Source of the DNA: Holacanthus passer
Lineage: Eukaryota > Chordata > Actinopteri > Pomacanthidae
Reading direction: 5' to 3'
Assembly (NCBI GenBank): GCA_025331565.1
Contig: JAFREQ010000094.1
Coordinates: 806,001 to 870,000, forward strand
DNA length: 64,000 nucleotides
Shown: piece after piece, positions 10,795-22,770 of the stretch
Position numbering within the stretch: the first letter of the stretch is position 1
How the letters are laid out: each line of letters opens with the position of its first letter
Program-made: the position numbers and the translations under genes
The notes under the pieces: model-generated
The model's database searches: none
What the model saw: only the letters and a program-made list of their open reading frames with translations
Told to the model about the DNA's origin: nothing

Positions 10795-11682
10795 CTAACA
10801 GTCCTGTGACACCCTATAGAAGGCCTTCATAAAGACTTCACCTTCTTTAGTTGAGTATGAGAAGAAAAATCAGCTCTTATAGATTCTTTATATTAAACAA
10901 CATTACAGATTCTAAAATATTACTTTTCTAACACAGATGGAAAAACAACCTGCACATCTCATAATATCTTTATATCCTTGTCCACTTATGTCCTCAAGTG
11001 TCTCTTCAAACTGCTGGAACGGGTCCTAATTTCTGATTGGCTGACACATTTGAAGACGAACTAAAATACCCAATGAGCACACACCTGTGACCACGTTGAA
11101 ATATTAATGCGCCGACCGGAAATCGCCGATCAACCACTGCTGAGGAACTATATTTCTCGGCGGAAGAGTAACCAAATAATCCATTACTACATAATAACAT
11201 TACTGCTATGATAGATAGTTATAATTTGACTTGATTTGTTTTTTGTTTTCAGTGGTTGAAATCTGTGTTCAAATATGCAACAGCACCAAACTTTTCTCTT
11301 TTTTTAAAATTATTTTTGAAAAATCTTTCTCTCAAAGAAGCAGCTTAGAAAAACTATTAGAATCAATAATTTAATTTAAAAAAAGAATATTTTAATCTTA
11401 GTAGTAATTGATTGAGAAATATTGGGGCATGGGTTAAAGGTGATTAAAAATTAAGTTATAATAAATGAAGTTGAGCCCTTTGATGTTTTACAGTGGCTTC
11501 ATTTCCTTTTTGTTATTGAAAGGAAAGCAAAACATTTATTATGATTTTATGAGGCTTGAAGTGTGTTTAAGTTATGAAACAAGCCTCAAGACAAGAGCAA
11601 AACCCATTTTCCCATTTTTAAATTTATGTTTTAATTTTCTTATTTCTTATTATTATATTATCACATCTAGCTTTCCCCCACC

Positions 11683-11725
<43 letters not shown>
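11683..11725 (+). repeat. (CTAT)n microsatellite
   Basis: About ten uninterrupted tetranucleotide units. Confidence 0.95.
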
Positions 11726-13304
11726 AGAATCATGCAGTTGATGGTCTGTAGGGAACCGATGGATGGCGCTATTTATTTCACTTCCACCCCACAGTTCTTG
11801 GCTCTTATCAGCTGCCAATCACTGATCTGGGAACAGCTTACTTGTGCTGCTCAGTGAGGCTGAGTGAGTGAAGAGCAGATGTCAGATCAGTAGAAAGTTA
11901 ACAGAGAAAATAAGTTATATTATTTCATTATTGAATAAAACCTCCTGTAAGACTGTTTTTATATGCAATCAGATAAAATCACTCACTGGCCTGCTTTCAA
12001 GGAAATCATACATTTAATGATGGTTTTGATTGGATGAATGCAGCTTGTAAACAGAGGGAGTGGGGGATGTGAGGTATGGATCTTTATCAACAAGAGAGAA
12101 AGAGGTGGGGGAAGGCAGGGAGTGTGATGGGGGAGGCCATGGGTGCCACATGGTTTGAAGAGCCATGATAAAAGCTCTGAGACAGGCAGAAGGTTGAGTT
12201 GCTGGGAGGCTTGAAAAACCAGCTTCTCCTGCATGGATGCAGAGACACTGAGGAGCAGCAGATCGAGCGACCCTGAGCTCACAGGCAGGACAAATTTGGG
12301 AGCTGACAATGAAAAATGTGCCTCATCTTTGGATCATTTTTTGGAGCTGATTTTCCAGATGTGCACCCCAGGCTCCTGGCAATCTGTTGCCTCACTGTAA
12401 CGCATTTAAAAACAACAAATCTGCCTGCCCCTCATGCTGCTGCAGCTTGTGTTACAGTGTCACCATAAAATATTCATCCATGGAAAATCTCTTTGATTCC
12501 AGACGGTCACTTGGCTTCACGCGCCAGGTTCAAGTCAGCCTAAACATGTAATTCAAACTGGTGCGTCGACAGGCTTCACATCCAGCAGGCTCAAGTCTAC
12601 TTTGCTCCACATTTGGCCCCTCAGAGGGAAGAAAGGTCTCATCCGCCTGTGCCATCTCATCCATTCTGCGAGGAAATAAAGGAGGATGTCCGCTCCCTCT
12701 CCTACAGGTGAGTAACCTTTTTTTTTTTTTAAATTTTATTTTATTCTCCTGCAACTTCTCCAGAATTTGCCATTTGGCTGCAACACATCTCAGCAGTGTT
12801 GAGCTGCACAAGCTGCTTTCAATGACCTGAAATGACCGGGCTTTTTAACAGCACGACAAAGTGATGCATCTGCTCTTTTATCAAACCCTTTCAATAAAGT
12901 TATGATGTTAAAGATGCGCGCGCATGTCCAGAATTAAAGCGCATGATTGGGTGAAGAAAATGAAATCAAAAGTCTTTATAATGAAATAATAAAAAGAAGG
13001 AATTGAAATCAGGCGTCGAGACAAACATCAATCAATGCAAGATCACTGTTGAACATCTTAAGCTCACCACAAGAATATTATAAGAACATTCTCACGATCA
13101 CTTCTGTTAAAGAATCAGTTCATCATCGATCAGGTCAGAAGCTGCAGTTATGATCAATAAATAATGGGACACTTAAAAGGGTGAAGCTGAGAAGAAGCAA
13201 ATAAAGTCATACTGACCCTCAGGATCCAAACAGGAAAATAAAAAGGAATTAATAAAACAGTGAATCTGAGCGGTGCAGGCGGATATTTTGTCCCATTGTG
13301 CGCA

Positions 13305-13375
13305 GTTTTTTTTGGCGCACCGGCTGCACAGGCGCTTCTTCTCCAGCCCCCCCTCCTCCTCCCTCTGACGTCACC
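13305..13375. promoter_or_regulatory. Promoter-like E2F plus CRE cluster
   Basis: TTTGGCGC at 13311-13318 matches the E2F consensus TTTSGCGC. The full palindromic CRE TGACGTCA is at 13366-13373. Between them lies a C-rich CCCCCCTCCTCCTCC tract. It stands out from the surrounding AT-rich sequence. Function and target gene are inferred; lin28b begins 5.7 kb downstream. Confidence 0.4.
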
Positions 13376-15049
13376 CATATTTCATTCACGTTTTCAGCCT
13401 GTTTGTTCCTGTTTGAGATTCAGATTGGAAAAATAGTTAAGAGCACGTGATTCACCCAAAAAAGTTGATTTTCATAATTGTTCTTACTCCTTTTAAATTT
13501 AAATTGAAAATTATCCCTCTGGGGTCAAGAAGTGGTTAAAAAAATCATCTACAGCCTCTTGAAAATGTGTCGGATTGAATGTCTCTTACAAAAACATTTA
13601 TTAAGCCTGCACAGACATAAAATCTGATTTTAAAAGCAGGATTTCATGCAAATTTTGGCTAAATGAAGCGAGAATATGAAGGAAATGTCCCACAAGTTTT
13701 GGGTGTGCTTTTGTGCTCAAGCATGGAGCACATGGCACAAGTGAGCTTTGGTGAGACTTTTTTTCGTTCATTCAAAATATTCCCAAACGAAATCTTTGCA
13801 TATGTGCAAAGAGGAGCTCAGAGAAAATGCAAAAAAACTATTGATTTGTTCTTCCTCTGCAGAGATGGAGGCAGAAATCTCCAAGAAAAAACTATGAGCA
13901 CAGCCAAATCAGCCTGATTTCACTAATTAAAACGATTAAATAATTAAGAGAATAATCATCTTTTTGCTTGTAAAACCTGTCACATGTTCATGCTCCAGTT
14001 CTTGAAGCAGAAACTGTGAGAGAAGATGAGCTGCTCTGCAAACACTGCTCACACTTCTCTGCAGAGGATGTGAGAAAGTGAAGGGCTGTTGGCTGGAATG
14101 CATGAAGTAAACGACAAAAACACCCAAAAAGAAAGGAGAAAAGGGGAGAGACGAACTCAGTGAACCCTTTGAACTGCATTGACAGCAGCAGGGTAAAGGC
14201 AAATTTCCTCTGGGAGCCTACAGGGTGAGGAGTGGGGGTTGGGTGGGGTTAGCTGGGGTGAGGTCCAAAGTCTGCTCTGAAAGTTGGAATTCAAACAACT
14301 CAGGAATCTGGTGCTTAAATGCTTGCAATTATCTCTTTTGGTCAACATGACTAGCTGCTTAAAAATCAGAGTGATTTCAGTTTGCAGTCATTTTCCTTAA
14401 AGGCTCTGAGAGTTGACTTTATAAAGAAGCGATGGCGTTTAGTTTGAATAGTTGGTTTAAAAGCAAGAATCTGATGTGGAGATAAGTGAAAAATGTATAT
14501 GAGTTGGATTTAATTTATGACCTTCAGCTGGTGTTCACTGCAACAAACCATCACTTTTTCAAAAGCATCAACATGTTATTTTTCATCTCTTTTTCAAAGT
14601 TTTTAAGTTGAAAGAACCAATTTCTTCATCTTTATACACAATCTGTGAAAACACAAGAAGCAACGTTGGAAATAAGACCAAGATTATTATTATTAAATAT
14701 ACATGTGTCTAAAAGTTTGATGTGTTGTGTTTTATAAATACATTCAAATATTTCTAATAGATAAACCCCAAGGAAACCTTAACTGAAAACTAAATTTCAT
14801 GCATGTTGATAACAGAGATTCATTTTACTTTGAAAGGGTCTTCACAAGTTTTATCTCAGGCCAAATGTTGTCAAAGTAATTTACCATCATTTGTATGTTG
14901 TATTAATCATAAGTGCATGATATATTTTCTTAGAGGCAGCTTTTTTAAACTTAACATGAGAGTTATTGTAAACCTTCATTGTAAATTACCTCATTCAAGT
15001 CATAGAAGTTCCTCAACTTCTTGCAGAACTTCATAAGCAAAGTTGCTCT

Positions 15050-16345
15050 ACAAGTTAAAAAAAGGGTTGATCTGATGTTCAGACAAGTTTGAGAACAATC
15101 ATCTCCTGTAGAAAATAAGACGGTATCTAAAGTATGACCTGTAGTTGGTGTTGATTAAAGGATGAAACAGATAACGTAAACTAAAGAACTTGTTTTTTCA
15201 GTTCAGTTTAAAAATAGGCCCAATTCAGAGTCATGTCACAAACATGAATCCCTTATGTTTTTGCAGAACTTAAAATTGTAAAAATGTAATTCTCAACAGA
15301 CAAAAAAGTGGAAAAAAATATTGTTGAAAAGTTGAAACAAGTTTGAAAACAATCTTATCCTCCAGCATAAGCAATAAAACGTGGCTAAAGATTGACTTGT
15401 TGGCGTTGATTAAAAGACAAATGACTCATGTAAAGTTTGACTTATAGTTGGTTGAATTTAAAAAAAAAAACAATAGCTAATGTAAATAATTGTGTAAAAT
15501 AGACCACTTTATAATAACAGTATAGTTATAGTTACACAAACAAGTTTTCCAAATTTTTGCAAAACTCCATATGAAAAGCTGCTGTTTTTGTTCTTGTACT
15601 CATCTACTTTCTGCAAAACAGTGAGAAAAAGTAGATTGATATGAAATTCAAACTAGTTTGTAAACAATCAAAGGGCAAATAAATGGTACATGAAGTAATA
15701 TATAATATTTATGATAAAACTTACAGTTGGTGTCAATTATAAGAATTAAACTACAGTTTATTTTTTTACTTTTGCAAAACTTCAAAAGACAGAAAGAAGA
15801 AAAGAAAGAAGTTGTGCAGTTGTCCACGAATAAAAAAGTGAAAGATTGATCTGAAGTTAAAACAAGTTAAAAAACAATCAAAGGGCAAAAAAAATTGTAG
15901 CTTGATTGAATACAAAAAACTGTAAACTAAATAAGTTCATCACTTACTTTTCTTTTGCAAAACCTCTCAAAGAGTGAAAAAAGATTTATCTGAACATAAC
16001 ACAAGTTTAAAAACATGCAAAGGGCAAATATAACAGTGGTTAAAGTAAAACTGGATTATATATTTATATGTATAAATAAAAAAACAACAGTGTAAACTAA
16101 AGAAGTTGATCAGTGACTTTTGTAAAACCTAATCAGAAAAATTCCTCTTTTAAGTTTGTGTGCTCCTCTCCACAAATATAAAAGTGGAAAAAATGTGATG
16201 TGATGTGAAGTTAAAACAAGTTTCAAAATAACACTACCTTGCAGCATAAAGACAAATAAGAAGGTGGCAAAAGTTTGGCTTCTAGTTGCTGTTGATTATA
16301 AAACAAACAGCTAATGTAAAGAAAATAAATAATATTTTCATTCAA
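15050..16345 (+). repeat. Degenerate tandem array, about 6 units of 140-310 bases
   Basis: The same ordered phrases recur: CTTTTGCAAAACTTC, AAAAAAGTGGAAAAAGATTG, GATCTGAAGTTAAAACAAG, GTTTGAAAACAATC, AAGGGCAAATAA, GTTGGTGTTGATTATAAAAC, and GTAAACTAAAGAAGTTGATC. The CAAGTTTGAAAACAATC-like core starts near 15084, 15338, 15653, 15863, 16002 and 16217. Units vary by internal deletion. No open frame persists across units, so it looks like an old non-coding expansion. Confidence 0.8.
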
Positions 16346-18718
16346 GACATTTTCTCTTTAATCACCTATGTCCTCACACACATAACTTCACCATTTACCC
16401 TCACGCTAAAAAGATTTTCCTCAGCCACATTAAGGCGCTCAGGTTGATTTTAGATGCCTTAAAATCTCCACTAATCTCTGTCTTGCTGTTTCAGTCGCTT
16501 CCTTTGACTAACAGGAATCCCAAAGCCACCCATATCTAACTTATTCCCTGTCGTTAGCTTGCACACGTCAGTGAGCTGATTTCCACTGACTTGTCCTAAT
16601 CAGAAAGGTCCTGTCAGGATATGAGTGAGTGGATAACATCTGACACTGGTATCCAACCCTGTGACCCAAACAGTAATTCTATGGCCACTGCGGAGGCCTC
16701 CTCTACAAGCATCTTCAAAAACAGGCCCTTTTTTTTTTTTTTTTTTTTGCGCGGGGGCTGGGATGGATGGATTGGGGGTAGGGGTAAAGCTCGTGAATTC
16801 CGGAGGGTGGGCTCTTTAGCTCTGGTGGGTGGAGATGGGCTTGTTGTTGTTTCATACCTCCAACGTGTTTTTCCTCTTTCCTCATACCCGGGAATAACCC
16901 CTTGAGAAACGTCCCACCAGGGCAGATGTGAGATAAGATGGGAAGTTTGTCAATGAGCGTACTATTTTTCTGCCTTGTTGTTCTGCTGTGTGGCCTTGAG
17001 AAAACTGCAGCTTATGGTCAGACCTGTTCTTCTCTGTGGTGTTTGTTAGTGGAGTGACTTGAATATGAAGTTTACACTTGAGCAAGTTTCACTTTTTTGG
17101 AAGTTTTCGTGTTTTTTGTTTGGAAAGACAAACAATTTCATGATGTAAATTCATAGGATTTATTGAAGTAATTAGCATCAATAAAGTAAGAAGTATCAAA
17201 GTCATGTATATGAGAATAAAACAGATGAAACTTTACTTAAGTTTGACTAATATTAGAAGTTGTGTTGCTTTTTTAGGAAGTCAAACTTTTGCCGGCACTC
17301 ATCGCGTCTTCACAAGTTCTCATTTGCTGTATTTTCATGCTTTTGTAATGCAGAAGAGAAACAAGCACAAACAACCCATGTGATACCTTCCTCATGTGCA
17401 GCCTCCAAACTTAACCACCACTTAAACACCATCGTCACTTTGACTTCCTGAAAATCTTCCTCTCTGTTGCCTGTGGATCGATTTTCTACTGACAACTGCA
17501 GATCATGGGACCGAACACATCAGTTTTCAGGTTTGTTTTTCTGGGTTTTCCAGTCACATTCCTAAGCTGTGAGTTCAGCTCTCCTCTGGTGCCCACTATG
17601 ATGCTGGGAGGTAACTGGTCATATGTGAGGAACATGAGCTCAAAAACAACATGTGCATGCGTGGAAAGAATAGAAGGTGACCATTATATTTTAGTCTGTT
17701 TATGGGTTATTTTGGTCTTGGTTAAAGGGGAATGTCCGCATTGGTTGGTTGTTATTGCTGTAACAAAGGCTTGAAGTGAAATATAAACTTTTAAAAAAAC
17801 AGGATTTTTATAGGACTTATGTGTTAGTCTGGAGTAAATAAAACAAAGATACAGACAAATGTGCTCTATGTCTCTATTGGTATCAGTTATTCGTCATTAA
17901 GTAGGTTCTACATCATCTAGTTCTGGCAATTTGGTATAAAACATGTCTGAGGACGTCTATGAATAAGCTGTGTTTTAGGAAGAGAACATTTTTGTGCCAA
18001 ATTTTATATGTCGATCTTTGGACAAAAGTTATTTGTTTGCATTGTTTTATGTCAGAAGTGATGTCTGACACTACTGCAATGGTATGCATGGTGTCTTAGC
18101 CATGTGGGCTGAGCACTAACTAACTAGAATACAAGTGATTTTAAGTCATACTGTTACAGAAGTAATTCTAATGTGGCACTTCATATTGCAGCTGCTGTAA
18201 CACAACAATTTCCCAGCTGTGGATGAATAACGTATAACTATCTATCTATATCTATCTAACATGCATGCTTTTAAAATCTACTCACATGTTGTTTTGCAGC
18301 TCTACCAATCACCACACAACACGAACACATTGCATGCACAGCCACCTGATAATATGAGAAACCAGTGTATCTCACTCTATATGCTTTTGTTCTAATTTCT
18401 TGCCTCATTTTTTCATGTTTGTTTTCTCTTATCCTGCTGCTATGACTACACCAATTAGCCCACCCCCCAAAGGAATCATTAAAATTTAATTGAATCCCAT
18501 CTAATCTAATCTCAGAGTATAATAGCCTTATGTAGCTACTCCTTATACACACCAGGCTGCAGGAAAACAAACTATGAAGAATCTGACTCTGACACAAGGC
18601 TTCTTTTTGCTTCTCATAGCATAGTGGCTGCTGCAGGTTGCGAGTTTGACTCCCCCCCCCCTCATCTTTTCTCTAGTATCAAGAAATTAGCAGCAAGAAA
18701 GCATGTAATTGACAAAGT
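16346..18718. other. Intergenic DNA upstream of lin28b
   Basis: No coding gene recognised. Contains a T tract at about 16,731-16,748. At 18,618-18,655 there is a stretch loosely resembling tRNA A and B boxes, possibly a remnant of a tRNA-derived SINE. Confidence 0.5.
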
Positions 18719-18724
18719 CACGTG
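18719..18724 (+). promoter_or_regulatory. CACGTG E-box upstream of lin28b
   Basis: Perfect palindromic E-box 327 bases before the start codon, just upstream of a GA-rich tract. MYC is known to activate LIN28B in mammals; that this site serves that role is inference. Confidence 0.4.
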
Positions 18725-18773
18725 TTCTCACTACGGGAACGGGCACAGCCAGTTGGAGAGCGAATGAGAGCGC

Positions 18774-18774
<1 letters not shown>

Positions 18775-18814
<40 letters not shown>

Positions 18815-18839
18815 GGAGAGAGAGAGAGGGAGAGAGAGC
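18775..18839 (+). repeat. (GA)n purine tract in the lin28b 5' region
   Basis: Nearly uninterrupted GA dinucleotides with a few GC interruptions, inside a purine-rich region reaching to about 18,895. It lies in the presumed promoter or 5' UTR. It generates a long Arg/Glu open frame that is not a gene. Confidence 0.95.
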
Positions 18840-19050
18840 AGTGCAGAGGTGGTGTGAGTGAGGAAGGGATTGAAGGGAAGAAAGAGAGACATGACACAAA
18901 TATCAAAAGGCAGAAAGCACGCCGTACCATGCGAGCGCAATTGGTGACCGATGGGATCGAGGATGTCGGATTAATGGTGACCACCGCAGCCCGTTTTCGC
19001 AGAGGAAGCTTCTCTATTGCAACTTGGGCGCAGAGGGTCCGCGGGGAAAC

Positions 19051-19060
19051 ATGGCCGAAG
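19051..19060 (+). CDS. lin28b: lin28b exon 1 coding part (MAE)
   Basis: Only ATGGCCGAAG is coding. The donor reads GAAG|GTTATT, weak at positions +3 to +6, and sits next to a TTA repeat. The junction is supported by the conserved MAEGG protein start. Confidence 0.85.
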
Positions 19061-22000
19061 GTTATTCTGCTATTATTATTATTATTATGCATCTCCCCCT
19101 TGTTTATCCGCTCTTAGTTTCTCCTCCCTGCGTGCTCGAGTGTGGAAGAGGAAGAGGAGGAAGAGGAGGGAGGCAAGGTGCAACGTGATTGTTGTTGCAA
19201 AGGTTTTTTTAAAAAAAAAAAAAAAAAAAAAAAGAACAGGGACTTGAACCGCCCCTGCAGAGCCACACATCTGAGCATGTTGTCGATGCGTTAACATGTG
19301 TGCATTGTCGGCTTTGGAGCCCGTGTGCACACTCGGAAAAGACCGAGGAACCATGTGTACACCTGCCTGCCGGATCCCGTAGCCTGGAACTCCACAGCGG
19401 GCTGCAGATGCATGAATCCGATCCTGCACAAGTTGCACGAATCAACCGGCGACAAACTACTTTTTTTTTTTTTTTTCCACGGGGGATGTTTTGGTGCACG
19501 TCGGATCGCGGCACCACGCGCCCCCTCGGTCGCTTTAGGTGTCGAGAAATAGTGGTAGTATAGGAAATTTCTACCGGCCCTGAACTTCTCATAGCCCGTG
19601 TTTGCAGGCGGAGGGGATTCCCCCCACGCTTCTTGGATAAGTTTTTACGCACCAGAGCGCGTGAAACTCATATAAAAACCGACCTTTACGCACGAGGAAA
19701 TCTTGATCCTGTGTTGTATCTGTGAGCCTTTAAAATGTTCTAACTTGTTTCTTGTGTCTCCCCCCACCCCTCCTCCTCCTTCCTCCCTCCCTCCCTCCAC
19801 CTCCTCTTGTTCCAGGAGGGCCGGGTAAAGGTGGCGGAGAAGACCCCGCCAAGTCCACCGAGCAGGAGGAGCGGACTCGGTCCCAGCTCCTGTCCGGGTC
19901 GGGCTTCTGCAAGTGGTTCAACGTCCGGATGGGCTTCGGGTTTATCTCAATGACCAGCAGCGAGGGGAGCCCCGTCGACCCCCCTCTGGATGTTTTCGTC
20001 CACCAAGTAAGTTGGAAAAAAAAACACACACACACAAACCAAAAGCAGGAACGAATCAGCTTTGTGGTGATGCTCGTGCGTAAAGGCCTCAAAAGTGTAT
20101 CCAAAAAAAAGCGACCCATGCTTCCAACATTCATCACCCCATCCTCATACCCACAGCCCCCTTTTTTTTTTAAATTCCTCCCCTGAACACCACTCAGGCC
20201 TACATTGTATCATCCGGATGTTTTGCATTACCCAACACGTTACTGTGTAATCACACGTTGTCCACGGGCTCCAGAAAAAAAAAACCCGCACAGGCTAAGT
20301 TTCCTCTTTGAGCCACATGTGTCCAGATTTCCCCTCCCTCGCTCCCCTCCGCACTGTAAAGAGAAGGGAAGACATGTCGTGTGGCTGTGACACGGTTAGT
20401 TTCACACTTGGACCCTAATGGACAGCAGAGCTCCTTCACATCCAAGCAGCAAACATGTTTTTGAAAGGGAAAGGAAAAAGTGGCTGGAGAGGTTTTGTTG
20501 GTGTTTTTGAAAACTTATTTAAAACAAACTAGTGTGGACTTTGATTCATTGTGCATTTTTTATTTTATTTTGAGGCCTTGTTTTTTTTTTTCCCTCCACT
20601 TATTCTGCAGCAAAGAGGAGTCCTCCCTTCTTTTCCCCTCCTTTTAATCACCCCCTTTTTACAGTCCTATAAAGTGGTTTTAAAATACTCTGGGAGGAAC
20701 CACAGAGGATGGGGAGACATTTCATTTGACACCCTCCTCTTGAGGTGTCTTTATTGTGGATGTTGTGCTGAACTGGTGGGATTGGAGGGAGGGAGGGAGG
20801 GGGGGCAGCACATCAGGGGTCAGATGACAGCAGTGATGTGGTGAATAAAAATAAAGATCATCATCAGGTGAACTGGGGGTGATATAAATTATGGGTTCAT
20901 GAAGGCATCTGTTTATGTCCTTATCAGCCTGTTTTTGTGCAGCTTCAGTAACTTTGATGTGATTTTCAAAGTTGTATTTCAGAAAGTGGGACCTCTGAGT
21001 TTGGGATGATTTGCTGAAAGAAAAAAAAAAAATCACCTTTTTGTTGTGCTTCAGTTTGACACCAATGGCAACATTTGCAGTCTTTGACCTGTTATTTCTC
21101 TTTATTATAAACCTGCTATTAAATAATAATAACAATAAAGTTAGTTTTTTTTAATCATTTATCCTGACTGATTTTTAAAAAAATAGATTGAGCAGTCAGA
21201 TATAAAATAGTTTAACTTCTGTGGTGATAAAAAAAAACACCCACATTTTAAGTGACCTTTGCTCCATTTGTTTCCATAGTCATGGCTCATCCTACATCAA
21301 ATAATGCGTGTTTAATTTTTTTTTTTTTTTTAGTCAGCCTTTATTTCTCTGTGGATGCAGTTTTTAGTCTGTGATCACTGCTGTGGATATTTGAAATCAA
21401 AGCAGAGGCTCATGAGGGTGCAGACTGCAGCACCGACTTATCTGTTTTTGATTGATACGTTCATATTGTGGCTCCATCGACTGCATCTATCTACATACTC
21501 CTGACTCCTAATTTCCCTGGACAGAGCTGTTTTAGAAGAGATGGGAAGCAGCCTGAGGAGCTGAGCAGAAGTCAGCAGTTTGTAGCCTATAGGACAGGAC
21601 AGGCTGGTGCCATATAGGTGTCTGCGGGAATCTGTTTCTCATGCATGATGTTGTTTCAAAGCCTCAGTCTTAACTAGTTTTTTGACAATAACACTGTGGA
21701 GATGAATATGGAGGCAATTAATAACAGCTTCTGCTCTGCACATTGATTTTCTTACATTGCGCGTAGCTAGTTGAATTTTTACACGTTCAAAAAAATGCTA
21801 ATTACTCCCCTATAGATGAATTAACTAGCATACAATGAATCATATGTTTACACTAGTGCACCCCCCCCAGTGTTTCCTGCTACGTGTTTACAACAAGCAA
21901 GCTGTCATTTAGCACAAAGAGCAGACAATATGCATTCATAAGCACGTTGTCATATTGAATGCAAAACACCCCATTCCTTTGCAACATTCATCCATACACT

Positions 22001-22737
22001 CTCCCTGTGTCTCGCCTGTCAGCCCGCAGCCATTTGGACATATTGATGCTATTTGAAGGTGTTTAGGAAATGTTCAGATTTGGGCGCATTGGATTACAAT
22101 CCTGCTGGTGATCTTTTTTGTTGCCACAGTGTCTGAAATGTATATTTTAGTAGTAGGGAATATTTCTGTTAAGATCCAAATACTTCAACTCAGTCACATG
22201 CACACCAGCATAAAGAGCATCTATTATATTCTATTATACAAGCTGTTGAGAGAGAGAGAGAGAGAGAGTTTGACTTGACACAAAGGTCATGCAATATTCT
22301 CTGCATTTATGATACAAGGTTAGCTTTCAGTTACTGTATAAAAAAACCAGTACAAAGACTGCAGATTTATTCTTGTACAACACATCCTGTATGTAGCAGA
22401 GAGAGGTAAGAGCGATGGGGAGGGGAAGAGGGAGCATGAGGACAGGAGAAAGAGGGGGAGAGAGGAGGAGTTTTCCTAGGAGAGGGAAAGAGGAGGGATG
22501 TGGGAAAAATAAGTGTTGGCGAGGGGGTGGTGGTGCAGGCGGGGGTTGGGTGGGTGCTGGTGGTAGTCGAGGAGGAAAACATGAGCGAGAGGTTGGAAAA
22601 AGACGAGTGAGTGGAGGAGCAGGAGGTAAGAGAGGGAGGGTGTATGAGTCAGAGAGAGGGTCCCCGCCCGACCACGAGTTCTCTTCCTGGGAGGCCTCTT
22701 CATCAGGGCTCCTATCTGATCACTTCCTTTTTGGAAG

Positions 22738-22770
<33 letters not shown>

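Larger units (their letters stand above)
8510..13260. other. Intergenic DNA between prep and lin28b, part 1
   Basis: Apart from the duplication copy, CTCF motifs and microsatellite listed separately, this is AT-rich sequence with only short, family-less open frames. A consensus-like donor CAG|GTGAGT follows a short open frame at 12,705-12,713, but no partner exon could be supported. Confidence 0.55.

Noticed and set aside
12561..12713. Possible first exon ending in CAG|GTGAGT
   Set aside because: Donor is good but no partner exon, conserved protein or promoter evidence could be tied to it.
18618..18655. tRNA-like A and B box words
   Set aside because: Too diverged and no cloverleaf can be drawn; at most a SINE remnant.
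18722..19117. 131-codon Arg/Glu-rich open frame
   Set aside because: Produced by translation of the GA repeat upstream of lin28b; low complexity and overlapping the real start codon in another frame.
19209..19652. 147-codon minus-strand open frame in lin28b intron 1
   Set aside because: Built around homopolymer tracts (poly-Lys and poly-Phe) with no recognisable domain.
19752..20186. Proline-rich open frame running into lin28b exon 2
   Set aside because: The upstream part is the polypyrimidine tract of intron 1 and the downstream part reads past the exon 2 donor; the conserved MAEGG start supports normal splicing instead.
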